DNA of 64,000 bases, from positions 1,612,001 to 1,676,000 of the forward strand of contig NZ_QYUO01000002.1 in the NCBI RefSeq assembly GCF_003591035.1. Reading direction: 5' to 3'. The position numbers and the translations under genes are program-made. Origin of the DNA: Noviherbaspirillum saxi. Its GTDB lineage: Bacteria; Pseudomonadota; Gammaproteobacteria; Burkholderiales; Burkholderiaceae_D. Below the pieces are notes generated by a model that did not search any database, was not told the DNA's origin, and saw only the letters and a list, made by a program, of their open reading frames with translations. Of this stretch, positions 25,936 through 34,640 are shown piece after piece (the stretch's first letter is position 1; each line of letters begins with the position of its first letter).

Positions 25936-26637
25936 ATGAAGACGGAAAGCATACGGACGAGAGGTGCGGAGTCATCAGGGTCCATCAGCGTGCACGACCA
26001 GAAGCGCGAGCATATCCTCGCGGTAGCCGAAGATTTGTTTTACCGCAATGGCTATGCGGGCACGACGATAGCCGACATTGTCCGCGAACTCGGCGTGACC
26101 AAGCCGTTTCTTTACTACTATTTTTCGAGCAAGAGCGATATTTTCGAAACCCTGTGCTGGCGCGCTTCGCATGCCTGCCTGACTGCGATGCATTTCAAAC
26201 CGGATGACGAACGCGCGGCTATCGATAAACTTCGCGAAGGCTTGCACCGGTTTGCCGCCGCCAATGTGAGCTATTTCAAATCCGGAACATTTGCCTATCG
26301 CGAAGGCGGCGCACTCGATCCGGCATTCATGAAAAAACTGCGCACCATGGCGCGCCGTTTCTACAAGGAGCTATGCGCGCTGCTGGAGCAGGCGCGCAAC
26401 GACGGCGAGCTTGATTTCGACGATGCCAAGCTGACTGCCCTTTCCATAGGCAGTATCGCGGGATTCATGTACACCTGGTACAAGCCGGGCGGACGCATCG
26501 GTCCCGAAGACATGGTGAAAGAACTCACACGCATTCTGATGAAAATCGCCGGCGCGTATTCTCAGCCGGCATCCGCCGCAAGCAAGATCGGTCGTGGCCG
26601 CAATGCGGGCCGAGCCATCCGCAATCCATCCATATGA
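25936..26637 (+). CDS. TetR-family transcriptional regulator
   Basis: A 233-residue regulator. The helix-turn-helix lies at about 22-68 (REHILAVAEDLFYRNGYAGTTIADIVRELGVTKPFLYYYFSSKSDIF, a standard TetR signature), followed by a helical ligand domain and a basic, probably disordered tail (about 210-233). It is the first gene of an operon with a Liv-type binding protein and an acyl-CoA carboxylase, and is divergent from an acyl-CoA ligase. The perfect palindrome at 25852-25892 is its expected operator. By analogy with PsrA/FadR-type TetR proteins an acyl-CoA is a plausible inducer. Confidence 0.9.
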   Translation: MKTESIRTRGAESSGSISVHDQKREHILAVAEDLFYRNGYAGTTIADIVRELGVTKPFLYYYFSSKSDIFETLCWRASHACLTAMHFKPDDERAAIDKLREGLHRFAAANVSYFKSGTFAYREGGALDPAFMKKLRTMARRFYKELCALLEQARNDGELDFDDAKLTALSIGSIAGFMYTWYKPGGRIGPEDMVKELTRILMKIAGAYSQPASAASKIGRGRNAGRAIRNPSI

Positions 26638-26656
26638 CAATGACAAGGAGACAGGC

Positions 26657-27919
26657 ATGAGAAAGGCAATCGCGGGAATATCAATCGCCGTACTGGGTGC
26701 ATTCAGTGCGTTGACCAGCCCGATCGCATCGGCGCAGGAAACCCTCAAGGTCGCGTTCATCGATCCGCTAAGCGGTCCCTTTGCCGATGTCGGCGAACTC
26801 ATGCTGTCGCACATACGCTTCGCGGTGGAGGACATCAACGCCAAGGGCGGCGTGCTGAATGGCGTCAAGCTCGACCTGATGACGCTGGATAACAAACTAT
26901 CAGCACAGGAAAGTCTGACGGCGTTGCAGGCCGCGATCGATGCCGGTGCACGCGTGGTGTTCACCGGCGGATCGGGATCATCGGCAGTCGGCGCCATGGT
27001 CGAGGCAGCGAACAAGCATAACGACCGCAATCCCGATAAGGCGATCCTGATCGTCAACCATTCGTCCATCGATCCCGACCTGACAGGGAAGAACTGCAGC
27101 TTCTGGCATTTCACGACGGAAGCCAGTACCGCCATGAAGATGAAGGCGCTCACCAGCTTCATGAAAGAAAAGCAGGACATCAAGAAGGTCTATCTGCTCA
27201 ATCAGGATTATGCGCATGGCCGGGTCTGGGCAAAACTCGGCAAGGAAATGTTGGCCGGCGCGCGCTCCGACGTGCAGTTTGTCGGCGAGGATTTTCATCC
27301 TATCGGCAAGGTCAAGGATTTTTCGCCGTATGTCGCCAAGATCAAGGCCACTGGCGCCGATACGATCATTACCGGAAACTGGGGCGGCGACCTCAATCTG
27401 TTCATCAAGGCGGCTGCCGATGCCGGAATGAACCTGCGGTATGTCAATCACAGTGCGGGCGCGCTGCCCGGTTCGGTGTTCGCCGTGTCGCAGGCAAAAC
27501 TGGGGCAGCTGACCTGGGTTGGCGAATGGCATCAGAATGTCGACAGTCCCAAGGTCGCGCCTATCGCGGCGGCATACAAGCAACGTTTCAACAAGCCCTT
27601 TCTCGCGCCGCGCATGGACCTGACGCCGCGCATCGTCGCCGCGGCGATCAACAAGGCGAACTCCACTTCGCCGCTCAAGATCGCGTTGGCACTGGAAGGC
27701 ATGACTTATCCCTCGATCATCGGCGACGTCACCATGCGCAAGGATGACCATCAACTGCTCTTGCCGCAAACGGTGTCCACGGTAGTTCCGGCAGACGGCA
27801 AGACAGTCAAGTTCGGGGTCGAAGGAACCAACTATGGTTTCCGGACCGAGGCCGTGCTGGATGGCAAAGACCTCGCGCTGCCGACCGAATGCAAGATGCG
27901 CCGTCCGGCCGGCGCCTGA
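26657..27919 (+). CDS. Branched-chain amino acid-type (LivJ/LivK) periplasmic binding protein
   Basis: A 420-residue secreted solute-binding protein. A signal peptide covers about residues 1-26 (AVLGAFSALTSPIASA). The mature part starts with ETLKVAFIDPLSGPFADVGE, the usual opening of the Liv (type I periplasmic) family, and keeps the VFTGGSGSSAVGAM and NHSSIDPDLTGKNCSFW regions. AAGGAG lies 6 bases before the start at 26657. No ABC permease or ATPase is near, so it is an orphan component, either using a transporter elsewhere or acting as a sensor. Cotranscription with a TetR gene and an acyl-CoA carboxylase suggests an organic acid or amide ligand; this is inference. Confidence 0.88.
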   Translation: MRKAIAGISIAVLGAFSALTSPIASAQETLKVAFIDPLSGPFADVGELMLSHIRFAVEDINAKGGVLNGVKLDLMTLDNKLSAQESLTALQAAIDAGARVVFTGGSGSSAVGAMVEAANKHNDRNPDKAILIVNHSSIDPDLTGKNCSFWHFTTEASTAMKMKALTSFMKEKQDIKKVYLLNQDYAHGRVWAKLGKEMLAGARSDVQFVGEDFHPIGKVKDFSPYVAKIKATGADTIITGNWGGDLNLFIKAAADAGMNLRYVNHSAGALPGSVFAVSQAKLGQLTWVGEWHQNVDSPKVAPIAAAYKQRFNKPFLAPRMDLTPRIVAAAINKANSTSPLKIALALEGMTYPSIIGDVTMRKDDHQLLLPQTVSTVVPADGKTVKFGVEGTNYGFRTEAVLDGKDLALPTECKMRRPAGA

Positions 27920-27938
27920 ATTTTCAAGTGAATTTCCG

Positions 27939-30900
27939 ATGACCATACGTTCCCTGCTTATCGCCAACCGAGGCGAAATCGCCATTCGCATCGCACGCGC
28001 CGCCGCCGAATCAGGCATTCGCACCGTCGCCGTCTATTCCGAAGACGACGCGCATTCCCTTCACTTGCGCAAGACGGATGCGATCCATCCTTTGCGCGGA
28101 AAAGGTGCAAGCGTCTATCTCGATATTGTGCAAATCGTGGAGGCCGCACGCGCCAATGACTGCGACGCCATCCATCCCGGGTATGGTTTCCTGAGCGAGA
28201 ACGCAGAACTCGCGCGGCGCTGCGCCGAGCATGGCGTGCTGTTTGTCGGCCCTTCCGTCGAAGTGCTGGAATTGTTTGGCGATAAGGCCAAGGCGCGTGA
28301 ACTGGCGCGGCGCGAATCGGTACCTGTGGTCGCCGGCACGCAGGGTGCGGCTTCGCTTGACGAGATACGGACATTCATGGCTTCGCTCGGCAGCAGCGGC
28401 GCAATCATGATCAAGGCGCTTGCCGGCGGCGGTGGACGCGGCATGCGTGCGGTCTACGATCCTGACGATCTTGCAGCTGCGTATGAGCGTTGCCGGTCCG
28501 AAGCGCTGGCTGCATTCGGCAATGGCAAACTGTATGCGGAAGAGCTGGTTGGCAAAGCCCGTCACATAGAGGTCCAGATCATCGGCGACGGCAGCGGACA
28601 GGTCAGCCATCTCTGGGAACGGGAATGCACGCTGCAAAGGCGGCATCAGAAACTGGTCGAAATGGCGCCGAGCCCGTCGCTATCGGCTGGCGTGCGACAA
28701 CGAATACTCGATGCTGCCGTCAGATTGGCAAGTGCAGTGGCCTATCGCGGCATTGGCACGTTTGAATTCCTGGTGGATGCACAGGAAGATGGCGACGATG
28801 CGCGTTTCACTTTCATGGAAGCCAACCCGCGCCTGCAGGTCGAGCATACCGTCACCGAAGAAGTCACCGGCATCGATCTGGTCAAGACCCAGCTGCGCAT
28901 TGCCGGCGGCGAGTCGCTGGCAATGCTGGGATTGAACCAGAAAGACGTGCCTCCACCGCGCGGCATCGCGATCCAGTTGCGCATCAACATGGAGAGCATG
29001 GATGTACAAGGCAATGCGATACCGTCCGGCGGCCGGATTACCGCGTTCGAGCCACCATCGGGGCCGGGAATACGTATCGATACGTTTGGCTATACCGGCT
29101 ATGTGACGAGCCCGAATTTCGATTCACTGCTGGCGAAACAGATCACCAGCAGCGGCACGACACGCTTTGAAGATGCATTAAACAAAGCCTATCACGCCCT
29201 GTCGGAGTTCAGGATAGACGGCGTAACCACCAACATCGCTTTCCTGCAAAATCTGTTGAGCCATCCCGACGTGAAAGCCAACCGGGTATACACCCGCTTT
29301 GTCGAAGAGCAGATGGCGGCATTGCTGGCTATCGATCCGACGGATCACCGAAAGCTTTACTTCGATAGCGCGAACAGCGAGGTTCATGCTGAACAGGATA
29401 GGCTTGCAAATGTGAATGCGCCGAGCGGCACGGTGGCAGTCGCCGCACCAATGCAGGGCTCCGTCGTCGCGGTCGACGTCGCCGAAGGGGACACCGTCCA
29501 CGCAGGCCAGCAGATCGCCGTACTGGAAGCAATGAAGATGGAACACATCGCAACGGCGGATATCAGCGGATTCGTCCGAAAGATTGCTGTGAAAAAAGGC
29601 GACGTCCTGTTCCACAAGCAACCCATGCTCTATATCGAGCCGGCAGACATCGATAATGCGCAGGCGGCGGACGATGTCGACATGGATCTCGATCATCTGC
29701 GCGCCGATCTTGCCGAGGCAAAGGAAAGGCATGCAATAGGCCTGGACGCACGCCGACCCGACGCCGTCGCGCGACGACGCAAGACCGGTCAGCGTACTGC
29801 CCGCGAGAATATTGCGGACCTGTGCGATGAAGACAGCTTCATCGAATATGGCGCATTAGCGATCGCCGCCCAGCGGCGGCGGCGTTCGCTGGAAGAATTG
29901 ATCGCCATCAGTCCCGCCGACGGCCTGGTCGCCGGCATTGGCAGCGTCAACGGTGCGATGTTCGATGAGCAGAAGTCGCGTTGCATGGTGATGTCGTACG
30001 ACTACACGGTATTCGCGGGCACGCAAGGCATGATGAATCATAAGAAGACCGACCGCATGTTCCAGCTGGCACAAGAATGGAAGCTGCCGGTCGTGCTGTT
30101 TGCGGAAGGTGGCGGCGGACGACCGGGCGATACCGATGCGATGCTGGTTGCAGGACTTGATGTAATGTCCTTCATTAACTTCGCACGGCTGAGCGGACTG
30201 GTGCCGCGCGTGGGCATCGTATCGGGCCGCTGCTTTGCGGGCAATGCCGCGTTCCTCGGCTGCTGCGACGTCATCATTGCGACGCGCAACGCCACGATAG
30301 GCATGGGCGGACCCGCCATGATCGAAGGCGGTGGTCTCGGCGTCTATCAGCCGGAACAAGTCGGACCGGTGACCATGCAGGCACCGAATGGCGTGATCGA
30401 TATCGTGGTCGATGATGAAGAGCAGGCGGTGCAAGTAACAAAGCAATACCTGTCTTACTTCCAGGGCACGGTCGCCAATTGGGATTGCGCAGACCAGCGC
30501 CGTCTGCGTCAGCTGATTCCGGAGAACCGCTTGCGCGTCTACGACATCCGCACGGTGATCGACACGCTGGCCGACACCGGTTCCGTGCTGGAACTGCGAC
30601 ATCAGTTCGGCACCGGCATCGTCACCGCGCTGGTGCGCATCGAAGGCCGCCCGTTCGGACTGATTGCCAACAATCCTGCTCATCTCGGTGGTGCGATAGA
30701 TGCCGATGCCGCGGACAAGGCCGCGCGCTTCATGCAGTTATGCGACGCCTTCGACCTGCCTATCGTATCGCTTTGCGACACACCCGGCTTCATGGTCGGC
30801 CCCGAGGCGGAAAAGACGGCGATGGTCCGTCATGTGTCGCGCATGTTCGTCACCGCTGGCAGCATCGATGTGCCATTTTTTACGATTGTGCTGCGCAAGG

Positions 30901-31253
30901 GATACGGACTCGGTGCCCAGGCGATGGCCGGCGGCAGTTTTCATGCGCCGTTCTTTACCGTCGCCTGGCCAAGCGGCGAGTTCGGCGCAATGGGTCTGGA
31001 AGGTGCAGTGCGACTGGGCTATCGCAAGGAACTGGAAGCCGTGTCCGACCCGGTCGAGCGCAAGGCCTTGTTTGACAAAATGGTTGCCGCATCCTACGAG
31101 AGCGGGAAAGCGATCAACATGGCGTCGTTCCTGGAAATCGACGATGTCATCGATCCTGCCGAAAGCAGGCGCTGGGTGATGCGCGGGCTGCGTTCCGCGC
31201 CACGCCCTGTACCGCGCGAAGGCAAGAAGCGTCCCTTTGTCGACACATGGTAA
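27939..31253 (+). CDS. Single-chain biotin-dependent acyl-CoA carboxylase (LCC-like)
   Basis: A 1104-residue multidomain carboxylase. Biotin carboxylase: about 1-455, with MTIRSLLIANRGEIA, the ATP-grasp glycine loop AGGGGRGMR (162-170) and EANPRLQVEHTVTE. Biotin carrier: about 498-568, with biotinyl Lys533 in EAMKMEH. Carboxyltransferase: about 590-1104, both crotonase-like halves fused (FAEGGGGRPGD; NNPAHLGGAIDADAADKAARF; SGEFGAMGLEGAV). ATP plus bicarbonate carboxylates biotin, which then carboxylates an acyl-CoA. Most bacterial propionyl/acetyl/acyl-CoA carboxylases use separate subunits; this one-chain order is that of the long-chain acyl-CoA carboxylase described from mycobacteria. It starts 19 bases after the binding-protein gene. 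Substrate (propionyl-, branched or long-chain acyl-CoA) is not decided by sequence. Confidence 0.9.
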   Translation: MTIRSLLIANRGEIAIRIARAAAESGIRTVAVYSEDDAHSLHLRKTDAIHPLRGKGASVYLDIVQIVEAARANDCDAIHPGYGFLSENAELARRCAEHGVLFVGPSVEVLELFGDKAKARELARRESVPVVAGTQGAASLDEIRTFMASLGSSGAIMIKALAGGGGRGMRAVYDPDDLAAAYERCRSEALAAFGNGKLYAEELVGKARHIEVQIIGDGSGQVSHLWERECTLQRRHQKLVEMAPSPSLSAGVRQRILDAAVRLASAVAYRGIGTFEFLVDAQEDGDDARFTFMEANPRLQVEHTVTEEVTGIDLVKTQLRIAGGESLAMLGLNQKDVPPPRGIAIQLRINMESMDVQGNAIPSGGRITAFEPPSGPGIRIDTFGYTGYVTSPNFDSLLAKQITSSGTTRFEDALNKAYHALSEFRIDGVTTNIAFLQNLLSHPDVKANRVYTRFVEEQMAALLAIDPTDHRKLYFDSANSEVHAEQDRLANVNAPSGTVAVAAPMQGSVVAVDVAEGDTVHAGQQIAVLEAMKMEHIATADISGFVRKIAVKKGDVLFHKQPMLYIEPADIDNAQAADDVDMDLDHLRADLAEAKERHAIGLDARRPDAVARRRKTGQRTARENIADLCDEDSFIEYGALAIAAQRRRRSLEELIAISPADGLVAGIGSVNGAMFDEQKSRCMVMSYDYTVFAGTQGMMNHKKTDRMFQLAQEWKLPVVLFAEGGGGRPGDTDAMLVAGLDVMSFINFARLSGLVPRVGIVSGRCFAGNAAFLGCCDVIIATRNATIGMGGPAMIEGGGLGVYQPEQVGPVTMQAPNGVIDIVVDDEEQAVQVTKQYLSYFQGTVANWDCADQRRLRQLIPENRLRVYDIRTVIDTLADTGSVLELRHQFGTGIVTALVRIEGRPFGLIANNPAHLGGAIDADAADKAARFMQLCDAFDLPIVSLCDTPGFMVGPEAEKTAMVRHVSRMFVTAGSIDVPFFTIVLRKGYGLGAQAMAGGSFHAPFFTVAWPSGEFGAMGLEGAVRLGYRKELEAVSDPVERKALFDKMVAASYESGKAINMASFLEIDDVIDPAESRRWVMRGLRSAPRPVPREGKKRPFVDTW

Positions 31254-31278
31254 GGACATTCCGTATCGAAGCGCCTTC

Positions 31279-31839
31279 ATGAAACGCAACGAAAAACTAC
31301 CGCGCGCATTCTATGCCCGCGATACCATCGAAGTGGCGCGCGACCTGCTTGGCAAGCATCTGGTCCACGTCTGCGATGGCGTGGAACGTTGCGGGCGCAT
31401 CGTCGAGACCGAAGCCTATATCGGCGCGCATGATCTGGCTTCCCATTCTTCGAAAGGCATCACTCCGCGCACCAGCATCATGTACGGCCCGCCGGGGCAT
31501 GCCTATGTCTATCTGATCTATGGAATGCATCACTGCATGAATGTAGTAACGGAAACCGAGGGACATGGTGCAGCCGTTTTGCTGCGCGCGCTGGAGCCTG
31601 TCGGCCCGCTTGAAGGCAGCACGAAAGGCCCGGGCCTGCTTTGTCGTGCGATGGGTATAGACAAAAGCATCAACGGCATGGACATGTTGGGCGATACCCT
31701 GTATATCGCAGAACCGTCATCCCAAGCACGGTTCAATATCGTGGCCCGGCCACGCATCGGTGTTGCCTACGCGGGCGAATGGGCGGCAGCGGACCTGCGC
31801 TTTTATATTGAAGGAAATTCATACGTATCGCGTAAGTAG
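31279..31839 (+). CDS. DNA-3-methyladenine glycosylase (AAG/MPG family)
   Basis: A 186-residue alkyladenine glycosylase. Typical segments are ARDLLGKHLVH, RIVETEAYIGAHDLASHSSKG with the catalytic Glu, RTSIMYGPPGHAYVYLIYGMHHCMNVV, the AVLLRALEP and the TKGPGLLCRAMGI substrate-loop region. It excises alkylated purines from DNA. The start at 31279 is chosen by alignment with the family; its ribosome site is weak. It begins 25 bases after the carboxylase stop and may be read from the same transcript, although the functions are unrelated. Confidence 0.9.
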   Translation: MKRNEKLPRAFYARDTIEVARDLLGKHLVHVCDGVERCGRIVETEAYIGAHDLASHSSKGITPRTSIMYGPPGHAYVYLIYGMHHCMNVVTETEGHGAAVLLRALEPVGPLEGSTKGPGLLCRAMGIDKSINGMDMLGDTLYIAEPSSQARFNIVARPRIGVAYAGEWAAADLRFYIEGNSYVSRK

Positions 31840-31952
31840 GTCGAACCGGATAACCGCAAATTTTTCGACGCGATACGGTGGCTAGGGTGGAGCAATTCAT
31901 CATGAAACCCGGTGAGCTTTGCTGCTTCCCGTGAAGCACGGACGCAATTAGC

Positions 31953-32422
31953 TCATATCGCGCCATTGAGTAATGCCGATGCCGCCGCCGTCGGTGTGAC
32001 TGTGCCGGCGAGCACCGCGCCAATCTGTCGCGGCAAGGCGGCACGTACTGTCGGATTGCTCTCGAAGCGCGCATGCATACCGGCATCGATCAACTCCCAC
32101 ATCCAGTCCAGCGCCTGACTCCGGCGTTTCCTATCCAGCTCGCCGCTCCCGTGCCCTGCTCCAGTAAATGAAGTCCTAATGCTTCGATGAACGTGGATTT
32201 GCCCACGCCGGGGACGCCGGTAATGCCGACTCGAATCGAACGACCGGTGTGTGGCAGCAGGTCGCCCAGCACCCGCTGAGCGCGCGCCCGATGATCGGCG
32301 CGCGTCGACTCTGCCAGAGTGATCGTCTTCGCCAGTGCGCGCGGCTCGCTTGCACGCACGCCGGCAACCAGCGCGGCGACCGATGCATCCTCGGTAGCGG
32401 ATAGAAAAGCGCGGCTCGACAT
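31953..32422 (-). pseudogene. meaB: Broken meaB/argK (methylmalonyl-CoA mutase GTPase chaperone)
   Basis: The 5' part (32422 down to about 32150) encodes a normal MeaB start: [21 protein letters not shown], then the P-loop [22 protein letters not shown]. The frame then runs into unrelated residues and stops at 32090. In another frame, the bases from about 32130 down to a TGA at 31953-31955 encode a typical MeaB C terminus: [20 protein letters not shown] and, further on, LPRQIGAVLAGTVTPTAAASALL. The middle of the GTPase (Walker B, switch regions, NKxD; roughly 180 residues) is absent. The simplest reading is one internal deletion that also shifts frame. It follows the methylmalonyl-CoA mutase gene by 31 bases, the usual place for meaB. 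An intact copy elsewhere cannot be excluded. Confidence 0.85.
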
Positions 32423-32453
32423 GTTTAAATGCGTCCGGACAGGAAACGCGGTC

Positions 32454-34631
32454 TTATGCCGTCACGCGCAGCGCGGCGCGGATTTTCGCCAGCACGTCGC
32501 CGGCGCAAGCCGGAATCGGCGTGCCCGGGCCGTAGATACCTTGTACGCCAGCGCTATACAGGAAGTCGTAATCCTGCGCCGGGATGACGCCGCCGACGAA
32601 CACCACGATATCGTCCGCACCCTGCTCCTTCAGCGCGCGGACGATGGCCGGCACCAGCGTCTTGTGCCCAGCGGCCAGCGTCGAAATGCCGAGCGCATGC
32701 ACGTCGTTCTCGATCGCCTGCCGCGCCGCTTCTTCCGGCGTCTGGAACAGCGGGCCGAGGTCGACGTCGAAGCCGAGGTCGGCGAACGCAGTCGCCACCA
32801 CCTTGGCGCCACGGTCATGACCGTCCTGGCCGAGCTTGGCGATCATGATGCGCGGCCGCCGCCCTTCCGCGGCCGCGAAGACGTTGATGTCCTTCTTCAT
32901 CGCTGCCCAGCCCTCGTCGGTGTCGAACTGCGCACCGTACACGCCCGAAACGCTCTGTATCGTCGCGCGGTAGCGGCCGAATACCTTTTCCAGCGCATCC
33001 GAGACTTCTCCCACAGTGGCTCGTGCGCGGATCGCCTTGACGCTCAGGTCAAGCAGATTACCGTCACCGCTGCGCGCGGCTTCGGTCAGGGCCGCCAGCG
33101 CGAATTCGACTTCGCTGGCATTGCGTGTCGCCTTCAATTTCTTGAGTCGCGCCACCTGCGATTCGCGCACCGCCACATTGTCGATTTCGCGGATCTCGAC
33201 CGGGTCTTCCTTATCCAGCCGGTACTTGTTGACGCCGACGATCACGTCGCGGCCGGCATCGATGCGCGCTTGTTTTACGGCGGCAGATGCCTCGATCTTG
33301 AGCTTGGCCCAGCCGGATTCCACCGCCTTGGTCATGCCACCCATCCGGTCCACTTCGTCGATCAGCGCCCAGGCCTTGTCGGCCATGTCCTGCGTCAGCT
33401 TTTCCATCATGTAGGAACCAGCCCAGGGATCGACGACCTTGGTGATATGCGTCTCTTCCTGGATGATCAACTGCGTGTTGCGCGCGATGCGTGCCGAAAA
33501 ATCGGTAGGCAGCGCAATCGCCTCGTCGAAGGAATTGGTATGCAGCGATTGCGTGCCGCCGAACACCGCCGCCATCGCCTCGATGGTGGTGCGGACCGCA
33601 TTGTTATACGGGTCCTGCTCGGTCAGCGACCAGCCGGAGGTCTGGCAATGCGTACGCAGCATCAGCGATTTCGCGCTCTTCGGCGAGAACTCCTTCATGA
33701 TGCGCCACCACAGCAGGCGCGCCGCACGCAGCTTCGCCACTTCCAGGTAAAAGTTCATGCCGATGGCGAAGAAAAAGCTGAGGCGTCCGGCAAACACATC
33801 CACGTCGAGTCCGCTCGCCAGCGTCGTCTTCACGTATTCCTTGCCGTCAGCGAGCGTGAACGCGAGTTCCAGCGCCTGATTCGCCCCAGCTTCCTGCAAG
33901 TGGTAGCCGGAAATCGAAATCGAGTTGAACTTCGGCATGTGTTGCGCCGTGTAGCCGATGATGTCGGCAATGATGCGCATCGACGGTTCCGGTGGATAGA
34001 TGTAGGTGTTGCGGACCATGAACTCCTTGAGGATGTCGTTCTGTATGGTGCCCGCCAGCTTCTCCTGCGCCACACCCTGCTCCTCGGCCGCAACGATGTA
34101 ACCGGCCAGCACCGGCAACACCGCGCCGTTCATCGTCATCGACACCGATACCTTGTCGAGCGGAATATCGTTGAACAGGATTTTCATGTCTTCCACCGAA
34201 TCGATCGCGACGCCGGCCTTGCCGACATCACCGGCCACGCGTGGATGATCGGAATCGTAACCGCGATGCGTGGCAAGGTCGAACGCCACCGACACACCCT
34301 GCCCGCCCGCCGCGAGCGCCTTCCGATAGAAGGCATTGGATTCTTCGGCAGTAGAAAAACCGGCGTACTGCCGGATGGTCCACGGCCGCACGGCGTACAT
34401 CGTGGCCTGCGGCCCGCGCAGATAGGGTTCGAAGCCGGGCAGCGTGTCGGCGAACTGCAGATCCGCGACATCGGCCGCCGTGTATAGCGGCTTGACCTCG
34501 ATGCCTTCCGGCGTGCGCCACACCAGATTGTCCAGCGTACCGCCGGCGGCGGAGCGGGCGGCGGCATTTTTCCATTCTTCCAGCGAGGCGGAACGGTAGT
34601 CGGGATACGATTGAAGCGGAGTAGAAGTCAT
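32454..34631 (-). CDS. scpA: Methylmalonyl-CoA mutase (adenosylcobalamin-dependent)
   Basis: A 725-residue full-length mutase. The catalytic barrel (about 30-560) has [42 protein letters not shown] and [22 protein letters not shown]. The C-terminal cobalamin-binding domain holds DxHxxG with His605 ([13 protein letters not shown]), then [25 protein letters not shown]. It interconverts methylmalonyl-CoA and succinyl-CoA as a single-chain homodimer. It lies 9 bases after the matB stop in the same orientation, so methylmalonyl-CoA made by MatB would flow directly into it. The downstream chaperone gene meaB is broken. Confidence 0.95.
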   Translation of the reverse strand: MTSTPLQSYPDYRSASLEEWKNAAARSAAGGTLDNLVWRTPEGIEVKPLYTAADVADLQFADTLPGFEPYLRGPQATMYAVRPWTIRQYAGFSTAEESNAFYRKALAAGGQGVSVAFDLATHRGYDSDHPRVAGDVGKAGVAIDSVEDMKILFNDIPLDKVSVSMTMNGAVLPVLAGYIVAAEEQGVAQEKLAGTIQNDILKEFMVRNTYIYPPEPSMRIIADIIGYTAQHMPKFNSISISGYHLQEAGANQALELAFTLADGKEYVKTTLASGLDVDVFAGRLSFFFAIGMNFYLEVAKLRAARLLWWRIMKEFSPKSAKSLMLRTHCQTSGWSLTEQDPYNNAVRTTIEAMAAVFGGTQSLHTNSFDEAIALPTDFSARIARNTQLIIQEETHITKVVDPWAGSYMMEKLTQDMADKAWALIDEVDRMGGMTKAVESGWAKLKIEASAAVKQARIDAGRDVIVGVNKYRLDKEDPVEIREIDNVAVRESQVARLKKLKATRNASEVEFALAALTEAARSGDGNLLDLSVKAIRARATVGEVSDALEKVFGRYRATIQSVSGVYGAQFDTDEGWAAMKKDINVFAAAEGRRPRIMIAKLGQDGHDRGAKVVATAFADLGFDVDLGPLFQTPEEAARQAIENDVHALGISTLAAGHKTLVPAIVRALKEQGADDIVVFVGGVIPAQDYDFLYSAGVQGIYGPGTPIPACAGDVLAKIRAALRVTA

Positions 34632-34640
34632 GAACGAATC

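Noticed and set aside
32319..34487. A 722-codon open frame antisense to the methylmalonyl-CoA mutase gene
   Set aside because: It mirrors the mutase gene codon phase, has His/Arg-rich low-meaning sequence and no family features; it is a by-product of high-GC coding on the other strand.
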